From assembly GCA_964476625.1 (NCBI GenBank), contig CAYZBJ010000030.1, positions 1 through 42,192 of the forward strand: a stretch of 42,192 nt of DNA, given 5' to 3'. Below, one piece after another: positions 15,972 through 25,104 of the stretch. Every line of letters starts with the position of its first letter. Position 1 is the first letter of the stretch. The position numbers and the translations under genes are program-made. Under the pieces are notes generated by a model. The model ran no database searches and had not been told where the DNA came from. It saw only the letters and a program-made list of their open reading frames with translations. Source of the stretch: JAMLIN01 sp964476625. GTDB lineage: Bacteria; Pseudomonadota; Gammaproteobacteria; Burkholderiales; Burkholderiaceae_E.

Positions 15972-17822
15972 ATGTGCGGCGTAGGGCTTCTGATTTCACC
16001 AACATCCATTTCCGACGACTCACTAACAAATTGTCTCGCGGCATTGCGCCACCGCGGTCCCGATGATGAGGGCTTATACATTCATCGAGGGGATACCAGA
16101 AGCGTAGCGCTGGTTCATACCAGACTAAGCATCCTTGATCTGAGCGCTCGCGGCCATCAGCCGATGAGAACTCCCAGTGGGATATACGTTTCGTTCAATG
16201 GTGAGATCTATAATGAATCGTCATTGCGTGACCAACTGAAGCGGGCTGGTCATGTTTTTTCTAGTGGAACTGACACCGAGGTCATCCTGAAAGCATATGA
16301 ACAAGATGGCGTGCGCTCATTTGCTATGCTTCGTGGGATGTTCGCGTTCGCCTTGCTCGATACTCGAACGCAGCGCTGTTATTTAGTGCGAGACCGACTC
16401 GGAATAAAGCCTTTTTATTACAGCAACTTAAACGGCAAATTTGCTGCCGCCTCAGAAATACGCGCTCTACGAGCTTTGTCGGGCTTCCCATTAGTACCCG
16501 ATGAGAACGACATCTACGAGTTCTTCAATCAGGGTTTCTTGTACGAACCGAGGACCGGCTACAAGGATGTTCGCAAGCTATTGCCCGGAAGTTTTTGCGA
16601 GATTGACATCAACACCGGTGAATGCACGAACACTCTGTACGCGACTCCGTCCGACGACCCTCAGCCAGAGCGGCGGCTAGATGAGCTTGTTCTGAACTCC
16701 GTCGCGGATCAACAGCGTGCCGACGTTAAGACAGGGGTTTTTTTTAGTGGAGGGCTCGACTCCACAGTCGTGGCTATTGGTGCGTCCAATGCGCCTTTGC
16801 TTTTTGCGGAGTACGAAGCGGATTCTAGATCGGATTCTGATCGTAGGTATGCACTTCGAATAGGCGAGCATCTCAACAAGACGGTACAGATCGTACAACT
16901 CGGCAAGTTGTCCGCAGACCCGGCGGCAATCATGGCGTCGGTAGATATCGTGGCGAAAAATACGGAAGAGTTGATCTCCGATTACACATTCTGGGCCACC
17001 TATCAGCTGGCATTGCGGGCCCGCGAAGCAGGTTTTAAGGTGATGTTGAGCGGAATGGGTGGGGATGAGGTCTTTGGTGGCTATCCTAGGTATCGCCTGT
17101 TTGGTCTTTATCGAATGCTGCGAAAAATAAGATACCCTTTGCGATGTCTATCGAACCGCGGGTTGTATCCTGAGAGTTTTTCGAAGAGATTTGATCGACT
17201 CGTTTCGTTTGCCGAAGAGTGTGACCTGATACATGCGTACATGCGATTGGTGGGGTATTTCAGCCGAGCAGAATTGCAGTCGCTTTTTCGGGATTTCTCG
17301 GACCGAGAGGCGATTTATTCGTGCCGGCTTCGACGGATTTGCGACGACGTTGGGAGGCGAGGACTCGACCCCTTGAGAATGGTTCGAGAGATTGATTTGA
17401 AGGGCTTTCTGGCGCATAACCTCATGGTGGCTGACAAGGCATCCATGCTGGCGGGGTTGGAGCTACGCGTGCCCTTTCTATCTGAGGATGTCGTATCTAC
17501 GGCGCTCCGGCTACCACCTGGGCGACTTCTGAGCAAGTCACGCACAAAGTTGCCTCTTCATCGATTGGCGGCAACAAGAGTTCCGCCCGCGTTGCTTTCT
17601 CGTCCGAAGGTTGGATTTAATCCACCATTGGATAATATGATCAATTTCCTTGGGCGAAAAAGAATCGAGTCTGAGCTCGATGGCGGGTTGCCGGAGAACA
17701 TAAATCGGTCGGCTGTATTTGACACGGTCGCTGCTCATTTTGAAGGCGGGCGAAATAATACATTTAAAATATGGCAGCTCCTCTATTTCGGTAGATGGAT
17801 GGTTCATGCGAATAATCCGTAG
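15972..17822 (+). CDS. AsnB-type glutamine-dependent amidotransferase
   Basis: 616 residues. The start is set by chemistry: ATG-TGC at 15972 gives Cys2, the N-terminal nucleophile of class II glutaminase domains after Met removal; the in-frame ATG at 15927 would bury it. Glutaminase motifs: ALRHRGPDDEGLY, SFNGEIYN, SSGTDTEVILKAYE, RDRLGIKPFYY. Synthetase half: PP-loop SGGLDST at about 259-265, LSGMGGDEVFGGYPRYR and DKASMLAGLELRVPFLSED. Housekeeping AsnB makes asparagine, but homologues in O-antigen loci (such as WbpS-type proteins) are thought to amidate uronic-acid sugars. Its place as first gene of the AT-rich island favours sugar amidation, by inference. Codon use is unlike the preceding kinase gene. 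Confidence 0.87.
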   Translation: MCGVGLLISPTSISDDSLTNCLAALRHRGPDDEGLYIHRGDTRSVALVHTRLSILDLSARGHQPMRTPSGIYVSFNGEIYNESSLRDQLKRAGHVFSSGTDTEVILKAYEQDGVRSFAMLRGMFAFALLDTRTQRCYLVRDRLGIKPFYYSNLNGKFAAASEIRALRALSGFPLVPDENDIYEFFNQGFLYEPRTGYKDVRKLLPGSFCEIDINTGECTNTLYATPSDDPQPERRLDELVLNSVADQQRADVKTGVFFSGGLDSTVVAIGASNAPLLFAEYEADSRSDSDRRYALRIGEHLNKTVQIVQLGKLSADPAAIMASVDIVAKNTEELISDYTFWATYQLALRAREAGFKVMLSGMGGDEVFGGYPRYRLFGLYRMLRKIRYPLRCLSNRGLYPESFSKRFDRLVSFAEECDLIHAYMRLVGYFSRAELQSLFRDFSDREAIYSCRLRRICDDVGRRGLDPLRMVREIDLKGFLAHNLMVADKASMLAGLELRVPFLSEDVVSTALRLPPGRLLSKSRTKLPLHRLAATRVPPALLSRPKVGFNPPLDNMINFLGRKRIESELDGGLPENINRSAVFDTVAAHFEGGRNNTFKIWQLLYFGRWMVHANNP

Positions 17823-17879
17823 GATGTATCGCCCGTGGGGAATTTTGCCCGATAGGTTTTACGTTTGTTCAGTAGAACG

Positions 17880-19070
17880 ATGACGATGACTCGAACGAAA
17901 CGGATACTGATTGCACTTGGCACGCGGCCCGAGGCGATCAAGATGGCGCCGCTGATTAAGATGCTTCGCGCCCATAATGGGACCTTTCACACAACGCTGT
18001 GTGTCACTGGGCAACACAGGGAGATGCTCGATTCGGTGCTGGAAGTTTTCAAGCTGGTTCCGGATGTCGATCTCAATATTATGCGAGATGGGCAGGATCT
18101 CTACGATGTGACGAGTCGCGTTCTGCTCGGCCTTCGAGCCGCGATTGCGTCCGAATCGCCCGACTTTGTGCTGGTTCACGGGGATACGACGACGTCTTTC
18201 GCTGCAGCTTTGGCCGCCTTTTACGCGAACGTCCCAGTTGGTCACGTCGAGGCGGGCCTGCGAACCCATGACTTAGGCAGCCCATGGCCTGAAGAGGCGA
18301 ACCGGCAGCTGACTGCGCGGATTGCGAGTCTCCATTTTGCGCCTACCGAGTCGGCAGGAAGCAATTTGCTCAAAGAGGGGGTTCGGTCGGATCGAATCTG
18401 CATAACGGGTAACACAGTCATCGATGCATTGATTCAGATGCGAAACATTCTGATTCATGATAGTAGGATGATAAGCACGCTGCAAAGCGTGGAGCGGCTG
18501 AAATCATCGCTCTCCGGGATGCTCACGAAGCTTCCGAGAGATGGAGGAGCGCGGATTGTCTTAATAACAGGCCATCGGCGTGAAAATTTCGGAGAGAAAT
18601 TCCTAGGAATTTGCAATGGGCTGGCGCGATTTGCCAGGGACCATCCAAATGTTCATTTGGTTTATCCCATTCACCTGAATCCGAAGGCGAAGATCGCCGC
18701 GAATGCGGTATTCGGTGCCGGCGACTACCCAAATGTGCATTTAACCACTCCTCTGGATTACTCCCAGTTTGTTGCGATGCTCTTTCGAAGTCATGTTGTG
18801 GTAACCGATTCTGGGGGCATCCAGGAAGAAGCTCCGTCATTTGGAAAGCCCGTGCTCGTTACACGGGAGAATACCGAGCGTCCGGAAGCGATTGAGGCGG
18901 GGACTGCGAAACTCGTCGGGGCGTCGGCGGAGAGGCTCCACGAAGCACTGTCGTTGTTGTTTGGCTGTGAGGTGAGCTACAGAAAGATGGCGCAATCGGT
19001 CAATCCGTACGGTGATGGCCGCGCATGTGAAAGAATCGTTGCCGCCCTGACAAGGTTCGTCGTTCAGTAA
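17880..19070 (+). CDS. wecB: UDP-GlcNAc 2-epimerase (non-hydrolysing), WecB family, copy 1
   Basis: 396 residues from ATG 17880 (a second ATG at 17886 is equally possible; no strong Shine-Dalgarno). Family signatures: ALGTRPEAIKMAPLIKML at the start, VTGQHREML, LVHGDTTTSFAAALAAFY, GHVEAGLRT, PEEANRQLTARIA, ITGNTVIDAL, ITGHRRENFG and TDSGGIQEEAPSFGKPVLV. It interconverts UDP-GlcNAc and UDP-ManNAc in the cytoplasm, supplying ManNAc-type residues. It is 57 bases after the amidotransferase and 2 bases before the flippase start. A second WecB-family protein of a different subgroup lies at 25105-26205. A UDP-ManNAc dehydrogenase (WecC) is not seen in the window. Confidence 0.92.
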   Translation: MTMTRTKRILIALGTRPEAIKMAPLIKMLRAHNGTFHTTLCVTGQHREMLDSVLEVFKLVPDVDLNIMRDGQDLYDVTSRVLLGLRAAIASESPDFVLVHGDTTTSFAAALAAFYANVPVGHVEAGLRTHDLGSPWPEEANRQLTARIASLHFAPTESAGSNLLKEGVRSDRICITGNTVIDALIQMRNILIHDSRMISTLQSVERLKSSLSGMLTKLPRDGGARIVLITGHRRENFGEKFLGICNGLARFARDHPNVHLVYPIHLNPKAKIAANAVFGAGDYPNVHLTTPLDYSQFVAMLFRSHVVVTDSGGIQEEAPSFGKPVLVTRENTERPEAIEAGTAKLVGASAERLHEALSLLFGCEVSYRKMAQSVNPYGDGRACERIVAALTRFVVQ

Positions 19071-19072
19071 TC

Positions 19073-20404
19073 GTGCCGCCTCGTCTTCCAAATGCGTCCG
19101 TGGGACGCCTGCTGAATCGTGCGTTCAAGCTTGGAACGAGCTCGCGATTTGCGTCAGGTGCCTCCTGGGCTCTTTTTGGTGCAACAGGATCACGCGCACT
19201 GCTTCTAGTGGCTGGCGTCCTATTGGCTAGGCTATTAGGGAAGGAGGATTTCGGTCGCTTCGGCTTGCTTCAGGCTTCACTGGGTGCACTAGGAGCCTTG
19301 GCAGGAGTCGGGCTGAACGTTACCGCCACTCGATACGTCGCTTCGCTCCGAACGTCAGATCACGCTCGGCTCGGCAGGGTGCTCGGAGGAGCCAGAATCG
19401 TAGGTATCATCAGTCCGTGCCTGTTCGCGTTAGGGTTCTACCTATCGAGCGGCTGGGTCGCAACACAATTGTTTGATCAGCCACTGCTAACCCCAAGCTT
19501 CCAAGTGCTCTCTATCGCCTTAGTGTTTTATGCGGTGAGCACGGTGCAGCAAGGGGTGTTGGCAGGCTTCGCCCAATTTCGCCGAATCGCTACAATAAAC
19601 GTCATATCTTCCGCTTTAATCCTAATCTCTTATGCGGTTGGGGCGCTGGCCGGAGGATTGTATGGCGTGGCATGGGCAATTTCTATTGCTGCCGCATTCA
19701 CCAGCACTCTCAATCATCTTGCGATAAGACATCAACTCCGCCTGAACGATATCGAAGTTTCGTTTCGCGCTGCGTTCTACGAGCGCAACCTGCTGTGGAA
19801 GTCATGTCTTCCCGCCGCGCTAGCCTCGGCGGTTGTCGGCCCAACGACCTGGCTTTGTAGCGCCCTACTGGCGCGATCGCAAGGCGGCGTCGCTGAGGTT
19901 GGAATCTATCACGTTGCACTTCAATGGGGCGCTGTCGTTCTGTTTGCCCCTGGCGCCCTTCATACTGTCATTCTCCCAATATTGTCTGAACTTCAAGGCT
20001 TGCGGGACAAGGGGCAGCATGATCGGCTACTGAAAGTGAATCTGCTACTCAATTTTTTCACCGCTACCATAATTGGAATCCCAATACTGTTATTCGCCGA
20101 TCTAATTCTTGTTGCATATGGATCAGAGTTCAGCCACGGCTCAACGGCCCTCCGCCTGGTCGTGGTCGCATCAATTTTGATGGCGATCAATAATGTTGTG
20201 GGTAGCACAATAGCAGCCGCAGATCGAATGTGGGTTGGATTGATCTTTAATGTAATGTGGGCTTCCGTTCTGTTGGCTGGCACGTACGCATGGGCGCAAC
20301 TCGGTGGCGCGGCAGGATTGGCCGCCGCGTCGATACTTGCATATACCGCGCATACGATATGGCAATTCTCGTATGTTCGACTTTTCCTAAAAGTCCGGAT
20401 ATAA
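19073..20404 (+). CDS. wzx: Wzx-type polysaccharide flippase (island copy)
   Basis: 443 residues with about 12 hydrophobic helices. After a short basic leader it reads SGASWALFGATGSRALLLVA then ARLLGKEDFGRFGLLQASLG, the standard amino end of the polysaccharide-synthesis/MATE flippase family. Start GTG 19073, two bases after the WecB stop; no ATG is nearer. It should flip the island-encoded undecaprenyl-PP repeat unit to the periplasm for the polymerase at 21585-22952. Sequence and composition differ clearly from the GC-rich flippase at 1-1005, so the two are not a recent duplication. Confidence 0.88.
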   Translation: MPPRLPNASVGRLLNRAFKLGTSSRFASGASWALFGATGSRALLLVAGVLLARLLGKEDFGRFGLLQASLGALGALAGVGLNVTATRYVASLRTSDHARLGRVLGGARIVGIISPCLFALGFYLSSGWVATQLFDQPLLTPSFQVLSIALVFYAVSTVQQGVLAGFAQFRRIATINVISSALILISYAVGALAGGLYGVAWAISIAAAFTSTLNHLAIRHQLRLNDIEVSFRAAFYERNLLWKSCLPAALASAVVGPTTWLCSALLARSQGGVAEVGIYHVALQWGAVVLFAPGALHTVILPILSELQGLRDKGQHDRLLKVNLLLNFFTATIIGIPILLFADLILVAYGSEFSHGSTALRLVVVASILMAINNVVGSTIAAADRMWVGLIFNVMWASVLLAGTYAWAQLGGAAGLAAASILAYTAHTIWQFSYVRLFLKVRI

Positions 20405-20405
20405 C

Positions 20406-21557
20406 ATGCGATTGGCAATCATTTATGACCAATTCTTTGACCGGGACGGCGATCAGCGCCGCATAGGTGGGGTCGAAACGTATTTGTACCATTTGGCGTG
20501 CTTGGGGCAAAAAAGTGGGTTCGACACTACCATTTTTCAATGGTCAAATCGCTCCTTCATCAGGCAGGTCGGGGATTTTCAAGTGGTTGGCGTGCCGGTT
20601 GCGCAAAGTTCATATCACGCGCGGAGTAGGGAGATGTACGATCGCGTACGTTCGCAAATCGACGAGAAGCACGATCTACTCGTCTTCGGAGCCGACCACA
20701 AGAGCGTCCGCACCACATCGTCCCGACATATCTCTATCCAACATGGTGTTGCGTTCGATTTGCCTGCTCGATTCTTGTCTACCCGAAGGCTGGTCAACTA
20801 TCCCTTGATTGGTTCACTAGTAAAGGCTCGAGTTCGACATGCATGCAAGGTCTACTTTGAGAACTGTCGTAATACCGTTTGCGTCGACTATAATTTTCTA
20901 AACTGGTATAGGACCGCTGTGCCAGAGCCGGATCCCGGCAAGCGGGTCTGGGTTATACCGAATTTCGCCCAAATTCCAGACGCGTCAAGGATCGCTGCCC
21001 GTGGCACCTCTGCAAACCCATTACGAATCCTCTTTGCTCGCCGATTTGTGGAGTTCCGCGGTACCCGAATTTTCGCCGCGGCCAGCAAGCAGATTTTATC
21101 CGAGCACAAGAACGTTCGTATAACTTTCGCTGGCGATGGGCCTGATGAGCGATGGCTTCGTGATGAGTTTAGAGGAGAGGAGCGTGTCGAGTTTGAGCGC
21201 TATGCCGGCGAGGATGCAATGAATATTCACCTTCGTCACCACATCGCAGTGGTTCCCTCCTTGGCCTCCGAGGGTACTTCGTTAGCTGTTGCGGAAGCAA
21301 TGGCAGCGGGTTGCTCGGTTGTGGCAACGGCGGTGGGGGGCATTACGAATATGATTCTGGACGGGTTCAACGGTCTGTTGGTCGAGCCAAGTTCGAGAGC
21401 GCTCCTGGAAGGTCTTCGCGACGTTATTAAGAATGACAGCTATAGAGCGAGGCTTGGGCGAAACGCCTCGCTCACCGCTTCTAGTAGTTTTTCCCATGCA
21501 AGATGGGAGGAACGATGGTCCGATGTTCTCGGCGAAACAGCAGCGCGAAGTCGGTAG
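20406..21557 (+). CDS. family 4 glycosyltransferase
   Basis: 383 residues, GT-B. The first strand MRLAIIYDQFFDRDG is followed by RRIGGVETYLYHLACLG, the glycine-rich donor/acceptor loop of GT4. The C-terminal domain shows RILFARRFVEFRGTRIFA, VRITFAGDGPDERWL and PSLASEGTSLAVAEAMAAG, holding the E-x7-E pattern, then GFNGLLVEPSS. ATG one base after the flippase stop, so likely cotranscribed. Adds a sugar of the island repeat unit; donor unknown. Composition matches the AT-richer island. Confidence 0.87.
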   Translation: MRLAIIYDQFFDRDGDQRRIGGVETYLYHLACLGQKSGFDTTIFQWSNRSFIRQVGDFQVVGVPVAQSSYHARSREMYDRVRSQIDEKHDLLVFGADHKSVRTTSSRHISIQHGVAFDLPARFLSTRRLVNYPLIGSLVKARVRHACKVYFENCRNTVCVDYNFLNWYRTAVPEPDPGKRVWVIPNFAQIPDASRIAARGTSANPLRILFARRFVEFRGTRIFAAASKQILSEHKNVRITFAGDGPDERWLRDEFRGEERVEFERYAGEDAMNIHLRHHIAVVPSLASEGTSLAVAEAMAAGCSVVATAVGGITNMILDGFNGLLVEPSSRALLEGLRDVIKNDSYRARLGRNASLTASSSFSHARWEERWSDVLGETAARSR

Positions 21558-21584
21558 TCGCTGAGGGGCTCTGAGAAAAGTCTA

Positions 21585-22952
21585 ATGCAGATGAATGGAG
21601 TGACCACAGATCGGGGATTCTCATTTCTCAATGCGTCGGGCATTGCGATCGTAATCGTCTATTTACTAGCCTTTCCGACCGGATATGCTGGGTTGGGAGT
21701 TGCAACCATAGCGTTTGTTTGTTTCGTTGGGACAAGCAATCGAGCGAGTCTCGGTGTGTTCTTACTCTTGTGGGGGCCTCCCGTCTTAGGGGCTGCCATG
21801 CGGGTTGTCGGAGCGCCGGGCGTGGGAACAGTCCTCGCGTACTTAGGGGCTCTTCTTCTCTTGCTGCCCCAGACAGTATCGACGTTACCCCGCGAAAGTG
21901 TGGTCACGCCAATGCTATGGGGGGCAACTTTCATCGTGGTGCTCGCCCTTGCATATATCTATGGCCCGATGACGACATATTCGGCAAACAAGTTGTTGTG
22001 GTCTGTGAGCAATTTGTTGATCGTAGTTGCGGCGTTTTACTTTCTTGCATGTTCTGCCCGGGTGAATATGTTTCAGATGGGTCTTTTGGGGATTGGGGCG
22101 TCGACCGTGCAATACGCGAGTATGGCGCTTCGCTTTCCGGAGATGATGCCCAGGACCGTGTTTGAAGTCGCTGGCTTGAGAATGCATTTAGATTTCGATC
22201 AAGGTGCGCTTCCCGAAACAAATGTTCTGGCTTTTCTTGCCGCAAGCGCCGCGCTTCTCTGTGCGGGATCTGTAGTGAGTCGGACCTTGTCGAAAGGTTC
22301 ATGGGCGGTCTTTGTTCTAACTTTGCTTGCATCCTTCGCGATTATAGTGTCGACTGGCCAGAGAATTTGGCTTGTTGCCTTACCTTTGGCATTGCTTTCG
22401 GTCTTCCTGGTGCGCCCGCAGAATACATCTCACCTCCTTTGGTTTGGGGCGGTGGTTGGATCGCTATTTTTGATTGTGTCGCTCGCTGGGGCGCGCGAGA
22501 ATTTTCTGTTCGTCGATGTGATTGACAGCTTGTCTCGGGATTCGGGCGCAGGTCTGCTCGTTGCCGCGGATCGAGATCGAAACTTCTTTTCGGCTATAAA
22601 CAGAATCGCCGAAGCTCCGTGGCTTGGGCATGGTTTGGGCGGATATTTTGTTGATGGATACTCGGCTTCGGGCGAGGGCACCTACGCACATAACGTGGTC
22701 CTCGAACTGCTGTCTGAGACGGGCTTAGTGGGCACTGGCGTCGCTATCTTTCCTGGAATCGTATTTGTTGCGTCACCGCGATTCCGTAGCTTCTTGCGAT
22801 CACGAACAGTGGGTGGATATACGTTCCTACCGCTGCTTGTTCTTTGGTTCATTGTCAGTATGGCGACATGGGACCTAAAGTTCTCTTCCGGTGTCATCGG
22901 AATCATGATCGTCGCCTGGATGATTGGATCGGCTTCAACTATGAGAAGATGA
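21585..22952 (+). CDS. wzy: Wzy-type O-antigen polymerase (O-antigen ligase family)
   Basis: 455 residues with about 11-12 hydrophobic segments and a large periplasmic loop. The loop and following helix read APWLGHGLGGYFVDGYS and GEGTYAHNVVLELLSETG, the His-Asn block of Wzy_C/O-antigen ligase proteins, here with the usual E-x-G-L-V-G turn. With Wzx (19073) and a chain-length protein it completes a Wzx/Wzy export set. The two N-terminal ATGs (21585 and 21591) are near-equivalent. 27 bases separate it from the preceding GT4. As is common for polymerases, similarity lies in topology more than residues, so ligase activity is not excluded. Confidence 0.83.
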   Translation: MQMNGVTTDRGFSFLNASGIAIVIVYLLAFPTGYAGLGVATIAFVCFVGTSNRASLGVFLLLWGPPVLGAAMRVVGAPGVGTVLAYLGALLLLLPQTVSTLPRESVVTPMLWGATFIVVLALAYIYGPMTTYSANKLLWSVSNLLIVVAAFYFLACSARVNMFQMGLLGIGASTVQYASMALRFPEMMPRTVFEVAGLRMHLDFDQGALPETNVLAFLAASAALLCAGSVVSRTLSKGSWAVFVLTLLASFAIIVSTGQRIWLVALPLALLSVFLVRPQNTSHLLWFGAVVGSLFLIVSLAGARENFLFVDVIDSLSRDSGAGLLVAADRDRNFFSAINRIAEAPWLGHGLGGYFVDGYSASGEGTYAHNVVLELLSETGLVGTGVAIFPGIVFVASPRFRSFLRSRTVGGYTFLPLLVLWFIVSMATWDLKFSSGVIGIMIVAWMIGSASTMRR

Positions 22953-22958
22953 GGGCAG

Positions 22959-23981
22959 ATGCGGTCCAATAGTGGGCAACGGCGGTCACAGCGGGCTCTG
23001 ACGGATCTCGCATTTATAGTGGTTGCGCGCAATGAGGCGGACGTCATTGCTCGCTGTCTGTCAGTTCTGGAGGAGAGGGTATTCCGCGAAGCCGAGATTG
23101 TGCTGGTTGATTCGCTGTCGGTAGATGAAACCGGTTCGATCATGAGGGAATTCGCAGGAAAACATTCGAACGCTTGCATTGTATCGCCACAAATATGTCC
23201 AAATGCCGCCGCTGCTAGAAATGCCGGTTTTGCTGCGTCCACTAAGAAGTTCGTCATTTTTGTGGATGGTGACGTGTCAATGCGCGTTGAATTTGTTTTG
23301 CGCGCGCTGGATGAATTGCAGCGACGTAGCGCCGGCGCGGTGACAGGAATCCTGGAGGATGTCATTTACGAATCTCGACCGCGCTGTGCGGAGGTGCGTC
23401 GGAAAAGACGGACGACGCCACCGGAAAGGCGAGAGACGCTAACTCTCGGTGGGATCTTTGCCGCGCGGAGAGAGGTAATCAACCGGGTCGGGCTCTTCGA
23501 TGAGCGCTTATACGTCAATGAGGACATAGACTACGGATTCAGAATTGCGGCGAACTTCAAGATTATAGAATTGCCCGTCATTATGGGGGAACATCACACG
23601 CTTGCCCATGCTGCTCGGCCCATAAGTCATTTGATGAGCGGTCGAACGGCCGATCAGGGCATGGTGTTGCGCAAGAATATTCTGACTCCCGGGGTTCTGC
23701 GGGAATGGATTAAGACGAGAAAAAGCTACGTTGCCGGCATGTTGGTTAGTGCTGGCTTCTTGTTATTGCTGTTTTTTTCGCTGCTAATCCGCCCTATATG
23801 GTCGTATTTGGTCTATTTTGTCGGGATGGTACTAATCGCAGAGGGAGCATATGCAGTGTGCCGAGGTCAACCACTGTTGGCTACAACGGTGAATCTCTTC
23901 GTTGCACCATGGATGGTATTGTGGGGGTTTTTGAGAGAATCTTTTAATTGCCGGCGATTGGATGGCGCTAAAATTGAATGA
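22959..23981 (+). CDS. family 2 glycosyltransferase with C-terminal membrane helices
   Basis: 340 residues. GT-A domain: LAFIVVARNEADVIARCLS, EIVLVDSLSVDETGSIMREF, NAAAARNAGFAAS, then FVIFVDGDVSMRVEFV with the metal-binding DGD, and LFDERLYVNEDIDYGFRI for the acceptor/base region (NED). Residues from about 265 form two to three TM helices (YVAGMLVSAGFLLLLFFSLL), so it is membrane-bound, as in dolichol-phosphate-mannose-like or O-antigen GT2 enzymes. ATG 22959 has a clear GAGGG Shine-Dalgarno at 22951-22955, which also spans the preceding stop. The 3' end overlaps the next gene by 20 bases. Confidence 0.86.
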   Translation: MRSNSGQRRSQRALTDLAFIVVARNEADVIARCLSVLEERVFREAEIVLVDSLSVDETGSIMREFAGKHSNACIVSPQICPNAAAARNAGFAASTKKFVIFVDGDVSMRVEFVLRALDELQRRSAGAVTGILEDVIYESRPRCAEVRRKRRTTPPERRETLTLGGIFAARREVINRVGLFDERLYVNEDIDYGFRIAANFKIIELPVIMGEHHTLAHAARPISHLMSGRTADQGMVLRKNILTPGVLREWIKTRKSYVAGMLVSAGFLLLLFFSLLIRPIWSYLVYFVGMVLIAEGAYAVCRGQPLLATTVNLFVAPWMVLWGFLRESFNCRRLDGAKIE

Positions 23982-24975
23982 ACGGTCGTGCGAGGGGGGG
24001 CATGTCCCTCCGGGAGCTCTGTTAATTGTTGGCACGCGCCCTTTGCCGATCGGGGGTGTTACCAGGCATGTCGAGCGGCTTTGTCATCATCTCACTCACA
24101 TGAAATTTCCGTATGTGCATTTCGATCCTCGAAAGGAGGATTGGGTGAAGGGATTGCGAATGTTGATGCAATCGAGAGTGTGTCATCTTCATTTTTCAAG
24201 TCCACCGACGATGTTCGCAGGGGTTTTGTTAGCAAAAATGGCAAGACGGCGAGTGATGTTGACGGTGCATGGTGATCTTTCCGGGGCGGTTTTTAATGAA
24301 TCATTTCTACTAAGATCCGCTATTAGGTTGGCCGATATTCCGATAATGATCAATGAATCATCATTTCAGTTGGGAAAGAGGTTAAATAGCAACGCTCGCA
24401 AGATTGGCGCCTTCATTCCGCCTCTTGCTATGGAGGAGTTGCCGTCTGATGTGGTGGAGGAAATCCGGTCTCGTGCGGCTCAGTGCCGTTTGGTCGTTGT
24501 TAGTAATGCATCGAGGTATGCCATCGACGCTAACGGGCGCGAGATTTATGGAATATTCGCGTTGGCCGACTACTGTAAAGAGATCGGAGCCCTTTTAATC
24601 GTGTCCGATCCATCAGGATCTTATGAATCTGAGTTTTCGCGGCGATACGGTAATCAGCGGCCGGAGAACGTTTTTATGATGAGTGCCCCGCATGAGTTTT
24701 CGGCGATCTTGGCGTTCGCGGATATCTTTGTTCGGAACACGACAACTGATGGAGATTCGTTGTCGGTTCACGAGGCATTGAGCGCGGAAGTGGCGACGTG
24801 GGCGACGAATGTAGTTGAAAGGCCGCCTGGGGTGCGAGTATTCGAGAGTTTGTTGGAGATTGATCTGAATGCTAGTAAGCAGAAATACAGGGCCCCGATT
24901 GATACTGTAGGGTCGCTCGTTCAGGTATATCTAGCGGAGATGGTTGGTGTTGGGTTGAGACGAAATGTTTCGTGA
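23962..24975 (+). CDS. GT4-like glycosyltransferase (divergent)
   Basis: 337 residues, GT-B-like. The first strand and loop GALLIVGTRPLPIGGVTRHV look like a GT4 N-domain (GGV-x-RH). A middle section runs MLTVHGDLSGAVFNESFLLR, and the C-domain includes LFSAILAFADIFVRNTTTDG-like helices with DGDSLSVHEALSAEVATWAT, where S-x-x-E-A-L-S is a variant of the family's E-x7-E donor site. That site is weaker than in neighbouring GT4s, so activity is less certain. The ATG at 23962 overlaps the GT2 gene by 20 bases; there is no better start downstream. Last gene wholly inside the AT-rich island. Confidence 0.7.
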   Translation: MALKLNERSCEGGHVPPGALLIVGTRPLPIGGVTRHVERLCHHLTHMKFPYVHFDPRKEDWVKGLRMLMQSRVCHLHFSSPPTMFAGVLLAKMARRRVMLTVHGDLSGAVFNESFLLRSAIRLADIPIMINESSFQLGKRLNSNARKIGAFIPPLAMEELPSDVVEEIRSRAAQCRLVVVSNASRYAIDANGREIYGIFALADYCKEIGALLIVSDPSGSYESEFSRRYGNQRPENVFMMSAPHEFSAILAFADIFVRNTTTDGDSLSVHEALSAEVATWATNVVERPPGVRVFESLLEIDLNASKQKYRAPIDTVGSLVQVYLAEMVGVGLRRNVS

Positions 24976-24988
24976 GGTTTTCTGCTTC

Positions 24989-25017
24989 ATGATATGCATT
25001 TCATCTTCAACTATAAG
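24989..25017 (+). promoter_or_regulatory. candidate sigma-70 promoter for the second wecB gene
   Basis: ATGATA (24989-24994), 17-base spacer, TATAAG (25012-25017): 4/6 and 5/6 matches to the consensus hexamers. It lies in the 129-base gap between the last island GT and the second wecB, the only sizeable gap downstream of asnB in this cluster. AT-rich sequence makes chance matches common. Confidence 0.35.
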
Positions 25018-25104
25018 TTTAAGGGTGACTCTGGAAGTTCGAGGTGATCGTCGGAATGCCTCGGCCGCATGGTTGCTGACGATGAACTGGAATCGTGTTT
25101 TGGG

